DNA of 64,000 nucleotides, taken from Scylla paramamosain (Eukaryota; Arthropoda; Malacostraca; Decapoda; Portunidae). This document shows, one piece after another, positions 25,695 through 38,366 of the stretch (positions are counted from its first letter, which is position 1; each line of letters begins with the position of its first letter). Under the pieces are notes generated by a model that worked only from the letters and a program-made list of their open reading frames with translations, was not told where the DNA came from and did no database searches. Position numbers and translations under genes: made by a program. The stretch lies in NCBI RefSeq assembly GCF_035594125.1, contig NC_087156.1, positions 11,862,806 to 11,926,805 on the forward strand. The letters are read 5' to 3'.

Positions 25695-28600
25695 AAAAAA
25701 AAGCTAAAATTAACTTTTTTCATGATGTTCTTTTTTCACATAATTACCCTGAATTTTGCCAGAATTTTGGCACCTTAGTACCTATGAAAATTAATTAAAA
25801 AAAAATCCTATTCTTTATTTATTTATTTTTCCTCTATAAAGAGTGTTATTTTTGGGTTTTAACTTTTTGGTACTTAAGGAACTTAAAAACATTCATAATA
25901 CACGTTTCTCGTAATGTCCTTTCCTTTCCTAAACATAGGTTTCTTTGCATGTATTTAAACGTTTTTATAAGTAACATGATCAAAAACACTCAAAATACAT
26001 ATTTTTGGTAATGTTATTCTATATTATTTATCGTTTTGTTGCTTAACATGCTGAAAAACACTCAAAAGACAGGTTTCTGGTAAAGTCGTTTAATTTTCCC
26101 ATGTAGGTGGCTTTGCATGCACTTTAGGGTTTGGTACATAACAGTCCAAAAAAAAAGCTAAAATTAACTTTTTGGATAATGTTCTTTTTATCACATAATT
26201 GCCCTGAATTTTGCCAGAATTTTGTCGGTACCTATGAAGATGAATAACAAAAAAAAAAAAAAATCATATTTTTTATTTTTTTTTTTTTTTTTTTTCTAAA
26301 AAAAGAGTGTTATTTGTGGGTGTTAGCTTTTTGGTACTTAAGGAATTTAAAAACACACATAATACACGTTTCTCGTAATGTCCTTTCCTTTCCCAAACAT
26401 AAGGTTCTTTGCACGTATTTAAGCGTTTTTATAGATAACATGATCAAAAACACTCAAAATATATGTTTTTGTAATGTTATTCTGTTTCTCCATAAAGGGT
26501 GTTTTGCATGCGTTTTAGTGTTTTGGTATGTAAGGAGATCAAAAACACTTAAAGTCAAGTTCCTGGTAAAAGTTGGTTTTATTCCCATGTAATGTGATTG
26601 CCCTGCTTTTTAGTGCTTTATTGCCTAACACGCTCAAAACACTCAAAAGACACTTTTCTGGTAATGTCATTTTTTTTGGTAATTAAGGAACTTATAAATA
26701 CTCATAATACACATTCCTCGTAATGTCCTTTCATCCCCAAACATAGGGTTCTTTGCATGTATTTAAGCGTTTTTATTGGTAACAAGCTGAAAAACAGGCA
26801 AAATACATGTTTTTGATAATGTCATTCTGTTTTTCCATAAAGGGTGTTTTGCATGGGTTTTAGCGTTTTGGTATGTAAGGAGCTCAAAAAAAAATTAAAG
26901 GCAAGTTCTTGGTAAAAGTTGGTTACATTCCCATGTAAAGCACTGCTTTTTAGTGCTTTATTGGCTAACACGCTGAAAAACACTAAAAAGACACTTTTCT
27001 TGTAATTTTTTTTTTTCCACAGTTTCGCATGTAATTTGGGGTTGGAACACTAAGAATGTGCAAAAACACTCAAAATACACTCATTTCCTAAGATTGTTCT
27101 GTTTTTCAATTAAGAGTGTTATTCATGAGTTTCAGCATTTTGGTATCTAAGAAACTTCTCCATATATACGAATTTTTGCGTTTTTTGCCTTATGGTTCTT
27201 GAAAACTATTAAAACATTCATTATACAATTTTCTTGTAATATCCTTTTGTTTCCGAATATAGACTGCTTTGCATTCATTTTTGCGTTTTTTGTAGGTAAC
27301 AAGCTCAAAAACACTCAACTTTTTTGTAATGTTATTCTATTTCTTCATATTGGTTGGTTTGCATCCGACACGTTTTTAGTAATATTGTTGAAATTGCTGA
27401 AAACACCCAAAGTCGTGTAATTTCCTCATATTTGCATGCACTTCCGGGTTTCGTACATAACTCCGGAAAAAGCTAAAATTATTTTTTTTGTTTTTTTTTT
27501 CACATAGCGTTTAGCGTTTAGCATTAACGTTTTGGTATGTAAGGAGTTAAAAAAACAAAGGCAAATTCTTCGTAAAATTTGGCTTTATTCCAATGTAATG
27601 TGATTGTTCTGCTTTTTAGTGTTTTGTTGCATATAACGCTCAAAAACACTCAAAAGACACTTTTCTGGTAATGTCATTTTTTTCCCATATAAAGCTAGTT
27701 TCGCATGTAATTTGGGATTTTCGTAACTAAGAATGTGAAAAACTCTCAAAATACACACATTTGGTAAGGTAGTTCTTTTTTTCAATTAAAAGTGTTATTC
27801 ATGAGTTTTAGTGTTTTGGTATGTAAGAATCTTCTCTATATACACGAGTTTTTGCGTTTTTTGCCTTGTGGTTCTTGTGAAACTATAAAACACTCATTAT
27901 ACACGTTTTTCGTCATGTCCTTTTGCTTCCCAATATAGAGTGCTTTCCATCCATTTGCGCGTTTTTTGTAGGTAAAAAGCTCAAAAACACTTTTTGGTAA
28001 TGTTATTTTATTTTTACATATTTGTTGGTTTGCATCCGTTTTAGCGTTTTACTACGTAAAACACTGAAAAGACACGTATTCTGTAATTTTGTTTTGGATT
28101 CACATATTCACTGACTTCTATATTATTTATCGTTTTAGTGCCTAACATGCTGAAAAACACTGAGAAGACAGGTTTCTGGTAAAGTCGTTTAACTTCCTTA
28201 TATAGGTGGCATGCACTTTAGAGTTTGGTACATAAAAATCCGAAAAAGAGCTATAATGAACTTTTTTGATAATATTCTTTTTTCCACATAAATTCCCTGA
28301 ATTTTAGCAGAATTTTGGCATCTTGGTACCTATGAAAATCAATATAAAAAAAACTATTTTTTTATTTATTTTATTTTTTCTATAAAGAGTGTTATCTGTG
28401 GGTTTTAACGTTTTGGTACTTAAGGAACTTAAAAACGGTCCTAATACACGTTTCTCGTAATGTCCTTTCGTTTCTCAAACATAGGGTTCTTTGCATGTAT
28501 TTAATCGTTTTTATAGGTAACATGATCAAAAACACTTAAAACACATGTTTTTAGTAATGTTATTCTGCTTCTTCATAAAGGAGTTTTTTGCATGCGTTTT

Positions 28601-31600
28601 AGCGTTTTGGTTTGTAAGGAGGTCAAAAACACTTCAAGGCAAGTTCTTGGTAGAAGTTGGTTTTATTCCCATGTAATGTAATTGCCCTGTTTTTTTTTTT
28701 TTTTTGTGATTTATTGCCTAACACACTCAAAAACACTCAAAAGACACTTCTGGTTATGTCATTTTTTTCCAACGGAGTTTCGCGTGCTATTTGGGGTTTT
28801 GCTAACTAATAATGTGAAAAACACTCAAAATACACGCATTTCGTAAGGATGTTCTGTTTCTCAATTAATTTTGTTATTCATGAGTTTCAGCATTTTGGTA
28901 TCTAAGAAACTTCTTTATATACACGAGTTTTTGCGTTTTTTTTTTACGTAAAACACTGAGAAGATACATTTTCAGTAATTTTCTTTTGGATTCCAATATA
29001 TAGTGAGTTCCTTATTATTTATCGTTTTTTTGCCTAACATGCTGAAAAACACTCAAAAATCAGATTTCTGGTAAGGGCGTTTAATTTCCTCATATAGGAG
29101 GCTTTGCATGCACTTTAGGGTTTGGTACATAACAGTCCGAAAAAAAAGCTAAAATTTACTTTTTTGATAATATTCTTTCGTTCATATAATTTTCCTGAAT
29201 TTTCCAAGAATTTTGGCATCTCGGTACCTATGAAGATGAAAAAAAATTCCTATTTTTTTTTCTAAATAAAGTGTTATTTGTGGGTTTTAGCTTTTTGGTA
29301 CTTAAGAAACTTAAAAAAAAACACTCATAATTCACGTTTCTCGTAATGACCTTTTGTTTCCCAAACATAATGTTTTTTGCATGTATTTAAGCGTTTTTAT
29401 AGATAACATGATAAAAAACACCCAAATTACATGTTTTGGTAATGTTATTCTGTTTCTCCATAAAGTATTTTTTCCATGCGTTTCAGCTGTTTGGTATATA
29501 AGGAACTCAAAAATATTTAAAGGCAAGTTCTTGGTAAAAATTAGTTTTATTAAAATGAAAAGTGATTGCCCTGCTTTTTAGTGCTTTATTGCCTATCACG
29601 CTCAAAAACACTCAAAAGACATTTTTCTGGAAATGTCATATTTTCCCACATAAATCTGGTTTCGCATGAAATTTGTTTTTTTCATAACTAAGAATATGAA
29701 AAACACTCAAAATACACGAATTTGGTAAGGTTGTTTTGTTTCTCAATTAAGAGTGTTATTCATGAGTTTCAGCATTTTGGTATCTAGGAAACTTTTCCAT
29801 ATACACGAGTTTTTGCGTTTTTTGCCTTGTTGTTCTTTTGAAGTATAATACACTCATTATACACTTTTCTCGCAATGTCCCTTTGTTTCCCAATATAGAG
29901 TGCTTTGTATCAATTTTAGCGTTTTTTTTTTGTAGGTAACAAGCTCAAAAACACTCAAAATATCCCTTTTTGGTAATGTTTTTTTCTATTTCGTGATATT
30001 GGTTGGTTTGCATCCATTTTAGCGTTTTTCTACGTAAAACACTGGGAAGACACGTTTTCAGTAATTTTGTTTTGGATTCCCATATAAAGTGAGTTCCTTA
30101 TTATTTATCATTTTGGTACCTAACATGCTGAAAAACACTCAAAAGACAGATTTCTGGTAAGGTCGTATAATTTCCTTATATTGGAGGCTTTGCATGCAGT
30201 TTAGGGTTTGTTACATAACAGTCCGAAAAAAAGCTAAAATCAACTTTTTTGATAATATTCTCTTATCATATAATTGCCTTGAATTTTCCCAGAATATTGG
30301 CATTTCCGTAACTATGAAGATGAATAACAAAAAAATAAAAGAATCCTATTTTTTTTTTCTAAATAAAGAGTGGGTTTTAGGTTTTTGGTACTTAACAAAC
30401 TTAAAAACACTCATAATATATGTTTCTCGTAATGTCCTTTTGTTTCCCAAACATAAGGTTCTTTGCATGTATTTAAGCGTTTTTATAGATAACATGATCA
30501 AAAACACTCAAAATACATGTTTTTGTTAATTTTATTCTGTTTCTCCATAAAGTTTGTTTTGCATGCGTTTTAGCGGTTTAGTATATAAGGAGCTCAAAAA
30601 CACTTAAAGGCAAGTTCTTGATAAAAATTGATTGCCCTGCTTTTTAGTGCTTTATTGCCTATCAGACTCAAAACACTCAAAAGACATTTTTCTGGTAATG
30701 TGAAAAGCTCTCAAAATACACGCATTTAGTAAGGTACTTCTATTTCTCAATCAGGAATGTTATTCATGACTTTCAGCATTTTGGTATCTAGGAAACTTCT
30801 CCATATCCAAAAGTATTTGCGTTTTTTGCCTTTTGGTTCTTTTGAACTATAAAACACTCATTATACACTTTTCTTGCAATGTCCTTTTATTTCCTAATAT
30901 AGAGTGCTTTGCATCAATTTTCGCGTTTTTTGTAGTTAACAAGCTCAATTACATTCAAAATATACCTTTTTGGTAATGTTTTTCTATTTTTTTTATAATG
31001 GTTGGTTTCCATCCGTTTTAGCGTTTTTTTCTACGTAAAACACTGAGAAGACACGTTTTCAGTAATTTTGTTTTGGATTCCCATATAGAGTGAGTTCCTT
31101 ATTTATTTATCGTTTTGGTGCCTAACATTCTGAAAAACACTCAAAAGACAGATTTCTTTTAAGGTCGTTTAATTTCCTCATATAGGAGTATGTATGCACT
31201 TTAGGGTATGGTATATAACAGTCCGAAAAAAAGCTAAAATTAACTTTTTTGATAATTTTCTTTTATCATATAATAGCCCGGAATTTTCCCAGAATTTTGG
31301 CATCTTGGTACCTATGAAGATAAATAACAAAAAAAAAAAAAATCCCATTTTTTTATTTTTTATTTATTTATTTTTCTAAATATTTGTGGGTTTTAGCTTT
31401 TTGGTACTTAAAAAACTAAAAAAACAGTCATAATACATATTTCTCGTAATGTCCTTTCGTTTCCCAAACATAAGGTTTTTTGCATGTATTTAAGCGTGTT
31501 TATAGATAACATGATCAAAAACACTCAATATACATGTTTTTGGGAAGGTTATTCTGTTTGTCCATGAAAGGTGTTTTGCATGCGTTTTAGCGTTTTGGTA

Positions 31601-31814
31601 TGTAATGAGCTCAAATATACCTAAAAACAAGTTCTTGGTAAAAGTTGGTTTTATTCCCATGTAATGTGATTGCCCTTCTTTTTAGTGGTTTATTGCCTAA
31701 CATGCTCAAAAAAACTCGAAAGACATTTTCTGGTAATATTATTTTTTTCCCACATAAAGCTAGTTTCGCATGGAATTTGGGGTTTTGGTAACTAAGAATG
31801 TGAAAAACACTCAA

Positions 31815-31990
31815 AATACAGGCATTTAGTAAGGTTGTTCTGTTTCTTAATTAAAAGTGTTATACATGAGATTCAGCATTTTGGTATGTAAGAAACTTCT
31901 CTAATACACACATTTAGTAAGGAAGTTCTGTTTCTCAATTAAAAGTGTTATACATGAGTTTCAGCATTTTGGTATGTAAGAAACTTCTTT
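31815..31990 (+). repeat. 88-bp local tandem duplication (M5/M6), copy A
   Basis: The segment starting AATACAGGCATTTAGTAAGG is repeated 88 bp later as AATACACACATTTAGTAAGG, each ending ATGTAAGAAACTTCT. The same duplication with the same period occurs at 59,397-59,572, but block B (near 44,330-44,410) has only a single copy. Confidence 0.85.
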
Positions 31991-34900
31991 ATGTACACGA
32001 GTTTTTGAGTTTTTTGCCTTGTGGTTCTTGTGAAACTATAAAATAATCATTATACACGTTTCTCGTAATATCCTTTTCTTTCCTAATATAGAGTGCGTTT
32101 CATCCATTTTCGCATTTTTTTTGTAGGTAACAAGCTCAAAAACACATCAAAATTGTTTTTTTTTTTTTTTGGTAATGTTATTCTATTTCTTCATATTGGT
32201 TGGTTTGCATCCGTTTTAGCGTTTTTCAACGTAAATCACTGAAAAGACACGTTTTCAGTAATATTGTTCAAATTGCTGATAAAACACTCAAAAGACAGGT
32301 TTTTGGTAAAGTCGAGTAATTTCTCCATATAGGTGGCCTTGCATGCACTTCAGGGTTTGGTACATAACTCCGGAAAAAAGCTAATTTTTTTTTATAGTGA
32401 TTTTTTTTTACAAAATTTTCCTGAATTTTTCCAGAATTTTGGTATCTCGGTACCTATGAAGATAAATAACAATTTTTTTTTCTCTATAAAGTAATATTTG
32501 TTAGTTTTAGCTTTTTGGTAATTAAGGAACTTAAAAATACTCATAATACACGATTTTCGTAATGTCCTTTTCTTATACAAACATAGGGTTCTTTACATGT
32601 ATTTAAGCGTTTTTATAGGTAACATGATGAAAAACACTCAAAATACATATTTTTGGTAATGTTATTCTGTTTCTCCAGAAAGGGTGTTTTACATGCGTTT
32701 TAGCGTTTTTGGTATAAATTGGTGTTATTCCAATGTAATATAATTGCCCTGCTTTTTAGTGTTTATTGCCTATAACGCTCAAAAACACTTAAAAGACTCT
32801 TTGCAGATAATGTCATTTTTTTCTCATATAAAGGTGGTTTTGCATGCAATTTGGGGTTTTGGTAACTAAGAATGTGAAAAGCACTTAAAATACACGCATT
32901 TAGTAAGGTTGTTCTGTTTTTTTTTAATTAAGAGTGTTATTTATGAATTTCAGCATTTTGGTATCTAGGAAATCTCTCCATATACACGAGTTTTTGCGTT
33001 TTTTGCTTTGTGGTTCTTTTGAACTATAAAACACTCATTATACACTCTTCTTGGAATGTCCTTTTGTTTCCCAATATAGAGTGCTTTGCATCAATTTTCG
33101 TGTTTTTTGTAGGTAAAAAGCTAAAAAACACTCAAAATATACCTTTTTGGTAACGTTTTTTCTATTTCTTGATATTGCTTGGTTTCCATCCGTTTTAACG
33201 TTTTTCTACGTAAAACACTGAGAAGACACGTTTTCAGTAACTTTGTTTTGGATTCCCATATAGAGTGAGTTCCTTATTTTTTATCGTTTTGGTGCCTAAC
33301 ATGCTAAAAATCACTCGAAACACAGATTTCTGGTAAGGTCGTTTAATTTCCTCATATTGGGGGCTTTGCATGCATTTTAGGGTTTGGTACATAACAGTCC
33401 GAAAAAAAGCTAAAATTTACTTTTTTGATAATATTCTTTTATCGCATAATTGCCCGGAATTTTCCCAGAATTTTGGTATCTCGGTACCTATGAAGATGAA
33501 TAAAAAAAAAAATATCCTATTAATTTCATTTTTTTATTATTTTTTTTCTATTTTCTAAATAGTGTTATTTGTGGGTTTTAGCTTTTTGGTACTTAAGGAA
33601 CTTAAAAAAAAAACACTTATAATACACGTTTCTCGTAATGTCCTTTTGTTTCCCAAACATAATGTTCTTTGCATGTACTTAAGCGTTTTTATAGATAACA
33701 TGATGAAAAATACTCAAAATACATGTTTTTGGTAATGTTATTCTGTTTCTCCATAAAGTTTGTTTTGCATGCGTTTTAGCGGTTTGGTATATAAGGGGTT
33801 AAAAACACTTAAAGGCAAATTCTTCATAAAAGCTGGTTTTATTCCCATGTAATGTGATTGTTCTGCTTTTTAGTGCTTTGTTGCATATCACGCTGAAAAA
33901 CACTCAAAAGACACTTTTCTGGTAATGCCATTTTTTTCCCAACATGAAGCTAGTTTTGCATGTAATTTGGCATATTCGTAGCTAAGAATGTGAAAAACAC
34001 TCAAAATACACAATTTGGTAAGGTAGTTCTGTTTATCGATTAAAAGTGTTATTCATGCATTTATCCATTTTGATATGTAAGAAATTTCTCTATATACACG
34101 AGTTTTTGCGTTTATTTCCTTGTGGTTCTTTTAAAACTAAAAAACACTCATTATACACGTTTCTCGTAATGTTCTTTTGTTTCCTAATATAGAGTGCTTT
34201 ACATCCATTTTTGCATTTTCTGTAGGTAACAAGCTCAAAACACTCAAAATATATCTTTTTGGTAATGTTATTCTATTTCTTCATATAGGATGGTTTGTAT
34301 CCGCTTTAGCGTTTTTCTACGTAAAACACTGAAAAGACACGTTTTCAGTCATTTTCTTTTGGATTCACATATTGACTGACTTCCATATTATTTATCGTTT
34401 TGGTGCCTAACATGCTGAAAAACACTGAAAAGACAGGTTTCTGGTAAAGTCGATTAACTTCCCTTTGTAGGTGACTTTGCATGTACTTTATGGTTTGGTG
34501 CATAACAATCCGAAAAAAAAATGCTATAATTAACTTTTATGATAATGTTTTTTTTCTACATAAAATCCCTGAATTTTGGCAGAATTTTGGCATCTCGGTA
34601 CCTATGAAGATGAATAACAAAAAAAAAAAATCCCATTTTTTTTATATTTATTATTATTTTTTCTAAAGAGTGTTATTTGTGGGTTTTAGCTTTTTTGTAC
34701 TGAAGGAACTTAAAAATCACTCATAATACACGTTTCTCATAATGTTCTTTCGTTTCCCAATCATAAGGTTCTTTGAATGTATTGAAGCGTTTTTATAGAT
34801 AACATGATCAAAATGGTAATGTTTGGTAATGTTATTCTGTTTCTCCATAAAATGTATTTTACATGGGTTTTAGCGTTTTGGTATGTAAGGAGCTCAAAAA

Positions 34901-35008
34901 CACTTAAAGGCAAGTTCTTGGTAAAATTTGGTTTTATTCCCATGTAATGTGATTGCCCTGGCTTTTATTGCTTTATTGCGTAACACGCTCAAAAACACTG
35001 AAAAGACA

Positions 35009-35456
35009 TGCGAAGCCTCCCATATGACGAAATTAAAGACCTTACCAGAAATCTGTCTTTTGAGTGTTTTTCAGCATGTTAGGCACCAAAACGATAAATA
35101 ATAAGGAACTCACTCTGTGGGAATCCAAAAGAAAATTACTGAAAACGTGTCTTCTCAGTTTTTTATGTAGAAAAACGCTAAAACTGATACAAACCAACCA
35201 ATATGAAGAAGTAGAAAAACATTACCAAAAATGTATATTTTGAGTGTTTCTGAGCTTGTTACCTAGAAAAAAAACGCGAAAATAGAAACAAAGCACTCTA
35301 TATTGGGAAAGTAAGGGATATTGCGAGAAAAGTGTATAATGAATGTTTTATAGATCAAAAAAAACAAGGCAAAAAAACGCAAAAACTCATGTATATGCTG
35401 AAACTCATGAATAACACTCTTAATTGAGAAACAAAGCAACCTTACTAAATGCGTGT
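35009..35456 (-). repeat. Inverted HOR block, copy A (monomers 9 to 5 reversed)
   Basis: Within + M4 (…CACTGAAAAGACA) the sequence flips to reversed M9 (TGCGAAGCCTCCCATATGAC). It runs through M8, M7, M6 and part of M5 (CTTACTAAATGCGTGT), then returns to + M3 (CACTAAAAGGCAAGTTCTTC). Inside the reversed M6 a segment is missing, so that TGTATATGCTGAAACTC is fused. The same fusion is in copies B and C, proving one origin. Length about 448 bp. Confidence 0.9.
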
Positions 35457-37950
35457 CAAAAACACTAAAAGGCAAGTTCTTCGTAAAAGTTGGTTTTATT
35501 CCCATGTAATGTGATTGCCCTGCTTTTTAGTGTTTTATTGCCTAACTCGCTCAAAAACACTCAAAGACACTTTTCTGGTAATGTCATTTTTTTCCCACAT
35601 AAAGCTAGTTTCGCATGGAATTTGGGTTTTGGTAACTAAGAATGTAAAAAAACACTCAAAATACACGCATTTAGTAACGTTGTTCTGTTTCTTGATTAAG
35701 AGTGTTATTCATGAGTTTCAGTATTTTCGTATCTTAGAAACTTCTCCATACAGTCGAGTTTTTTTCAATTTTTTGCCTTGTGATTCTGGTGAAACTATAA
35801 AACACTCATTATACACGTTTCTCGTTATGTCCTTTTTTTCCCTTATATAGAGTGCTATGCATCCATTTTCGCGTTTTTTTTTCATGTAACAAGCTCAAAA
35901 ACACTCAAAATATACTTCTTTGGTAATTTCTTCATATTGCTTGGTTTGCATTCGTTTTAGCGATTTTCTACGTAAATCTTTTAAAAGACACGTTTCCAGT
36001 AATTTTGTTTTGGATTTCCATACAGAGTGACTTTCATATTATGTATCGTTTTGGTGCCTAACATTGAGAAAAACACTCAAAAGACAGATTTCTTATAAAG
36101 TCGTTAAATTTCATCAGATACGTGGCTTTGCATACACTTTATGGTTTTTAACATAACTCCGAAAAAAAAGTAAAATTAACTTTTTCGATAATGTTTCATT
36201 TTCCACATAATTTCCCTGAATTTTGGCAGAATTTTGGCATCTTGGTACCTGTGAACATCTATAACAAAAAAATAAAAATGTTATTTTTTATTCATTTTTA
36301 TTTTTTTTTCTCTATAAAATGTTATTTGTAGGTTTTAACGTTTTGGTACTTAAGGAACTTAAAAACATTCATAATACACATTTCTCGTCATGTCCTTCCG
36401 TTTCCCAAATATGGGGACCTTTGCATGTATTTCAACGTTTTTATAGGTAACATGATAAAAAACACTCAAAACACTTGTTTTTGGTAATGTTATTCTGCTT
36501 CTCCAGAAAGGAGTGTTTTGCATGCGTTTTAACGATTTGGTATGTAAGGAGCTGAAAACACTTCAAGGCAAGTTCTTGGTAAGAGTTGGTTTTATTCCAA
36601 TGTAATATGATTGCCCTGCATTTTAGTGCTTTTTTGCCTAACACGCTCAAAAACACTCAAAAGACACTTCTGGTAATGTCATTTTTTTCCCACATAAAGC
36701 TAGTTTTGCATGCTATTTGGGGTTCTTTGCATGTATTTAAGCGTTTTTATAAATAACATGATCAAAAACACTCAAAATACATGTTTTTGGTAATGTTACT
36801 CTGTTTCTCCATAAAGGGTGTTTTGCATGCGTTTTAGCATTTTGGTATGTAAGGAGTTAAAAAAAAAACTTAAAGGCAAGGTCTTCGTAAAAGTTGGTTT
36901 TATTCCCATGTAATGTGATTGTTCTGCTTTTTAGTGCTTTGTTGCATATCACGCTCAAAAACACTCAAAAGACACTTTTTTGGTAATAACATTTTTTTTT
37001 CCCACATAAATCTAGTTTCGCATGTAATTTGGGATTTTCGTAACTAAGAATGTGAAAAACACTCAAAATACACACATTTGGTAAGGTAGTTCTCTTTCTC
37101 AATTAAAAGTGTTATTCATGTATTTCAGCCTTTTGGTATGTAAGAAACTTCTCTATATACACGAGTTTTTGCGTTTTTTGCCTTGTGGTTCGTGTGAAAC
37201 TATAAAACAATCATTATAGACATTTCTCTAAATGTCCTTTTGCTTCCCAGTATTAGAGTGCTTTTACATCCATTTTCCCGTTTTTTGTAGGTAAAAAGCT
37301 CAAAAACACTTTTTGGTAATGTTATTCTATTTTTCCTCATATTCGTTGCTTTGCATCTGTTTTAGCGTTTTTTTCTACGTAAAACACTGAAAAGACTCGT
37401 TTTCAGTCATTTTGTTTTGGATTCACATATTGACTGACTTCCTTATTATTTATCGGTTTGGTGCCTAACATCCTGAAAAACACTGAAAAGACAGGTTTCT
37501 GGTAAAGTCGTTTAATTTCCTCATATAGGTGGCTTTGCATGCACTTTAATGTTTGGTCAATAACAATCCGACAAAAAAGCTATAGTAACTTTTTTGATAA
37601 TTTTCTTTTTTCACATAAATTCCCTGAATTTTGGCAGAATTTTGGCATCTCGGTACTTATGAAAATCAATAAAAAAAATGCAATTTTTTTATTTTTTTTT
37701 TTATTTTTTTCTTTTTCTCTTTAAAGAGTGTTATTTGGTACTTAAGGAACTTAAAAACAGTCATAATACACGTTTCTCGTAATGTCCTTTCGTTTCCCAA
37801 AGATAGGGTTCTTTGCATGTATTTAAACGTTTTGATAGGTAACATGATCAAAAACACTTAAAACATATATTTTTTGTAATGTTTTCCTGCTTCTCCATAA
37901 AGGAGTGTTTTGCATGCGTTTTAGCGTTTTGGTATGTATGGAGCTCAAAA

Positions 37951-38366
37951 CACATAATGATTTGTTTGATGACAGGCGATTTTGTTCATAATTAGCTCAA
38001 AAAAAAAAAAGACACAAAATACACGTTTTTGGTTAATGTATTCTGTTTCTCTCTATATGGTATTTTCATAAGTTTTTAAAGTCGTTTCATATATCTATAT
38101 ATGGGTCTTTGCATGAATTTTCGCTTTTTGGTAACTAACAATGTCATAACACTCAAAATGCACGTTTTTTTTTTGGCAGTATTGTTCTGTTTCTCCATAT
38201 AGAGTGTTTTTCATGCGTTTTACCCTTTTGATACTAAGAAAATAAAAAACACTCATAATACACGTTTCTCGTAATGTCTTTTAATTTTTCCCATATAGGG
38301 TATTTCCGATTCATTTAAGCGTTTTTTTACGTAACAATCTTACAAAAGACTTAAAATACTTGTTTT
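37951..38366 (+). repeat. Displaced five-type block inside the 11-mer array
   Basis: Four to five monomers here do not belong to the 11-mer. They match array IV at 16,338-16,645, sharing rare words: TTTGTTTGATGA-AGGCGATT, TCGTTTCATATATCTAT, TTTTACCCTTTTGATACTAA, CGATTCATTTA-GCGTTTTTT and GTAACAATCTTACAAAA. This copy holds one additional monomer (38,105-38,205, with CTAACAATGTCATAACACTC) that the 16-kb copy has lost, so it preserves a more complete ancestor. It begins within an M3 and ends within another M3 (GTATGCGTTTTAGCGTTTTC). It could have moved by gene conversion, by ectopic repair or as extrachromosomal satellite DNA. Confidence 0.82.

Larger units (their letters stand above)
26690..36715 (+). 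repeat. Super-repeat copy A (~10 kb block of HOR units)
   Basis: This block shares rare, position-specific variants with blocks B and C. Examples: ACATTCCTCGTAATGTCC with GGTAACAAGCTGAAAAAC near 26,705 (B: 40,927); a M8/M9 fusion GTAATATTGTT-AAATTGCTGA near 27,380 (B: 41,640); TGTTTTGTTGCATATAACGC near 27,620 (C: 53,000); poly(T) inside M4 near 28,690 (C: 54,020); M6/M8 fusion near 28,940 (C: 56,470); the 88-bp duplication at 31,815 (C: 59,397); the M3 deletion near 32,705 (C: 60,290); and the inverted block at 35,009 (B: 50,406; C: 62,506). Edges are approximate because indels accumulate. Confidence 0.7.
24831..37950 (+). repeat. Array VI (left part): 11-mer HOR with rearranged units
   Basis: The 11-mer unit described for 8,987-10,088 recurs here in the same orientation. 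M1 starts near 25,854, 26,318, 28,400, 29,281, 30,372, 31,388, 32,501, 33,571, 34,680, 36,333 and 37,735. Spacings near 1.0-1.1 kb are full units; others reflect deletions or extra pieces. Visible fusions include M2/M9 at about 25,960-26,050, M4/M1 near 26,675, M6/M8 near 28,940, M5/M2 near 36,720 and a deletion inside M3 near 32,705. Interruptions are the 109-bp LINE fragment at 25,573 and the inverted block at 35,009. No genes were seen. Confidence 0.88.

Noticed and set aside
28680..28710. Poly(T) runs inside monomers as minus-strand retroposon tails
   Set aside because: They sit in the homologous T-rich place of the monomer, recur at the equivalent site in copy C (~54,020), and have no adjoining foreign sequence.
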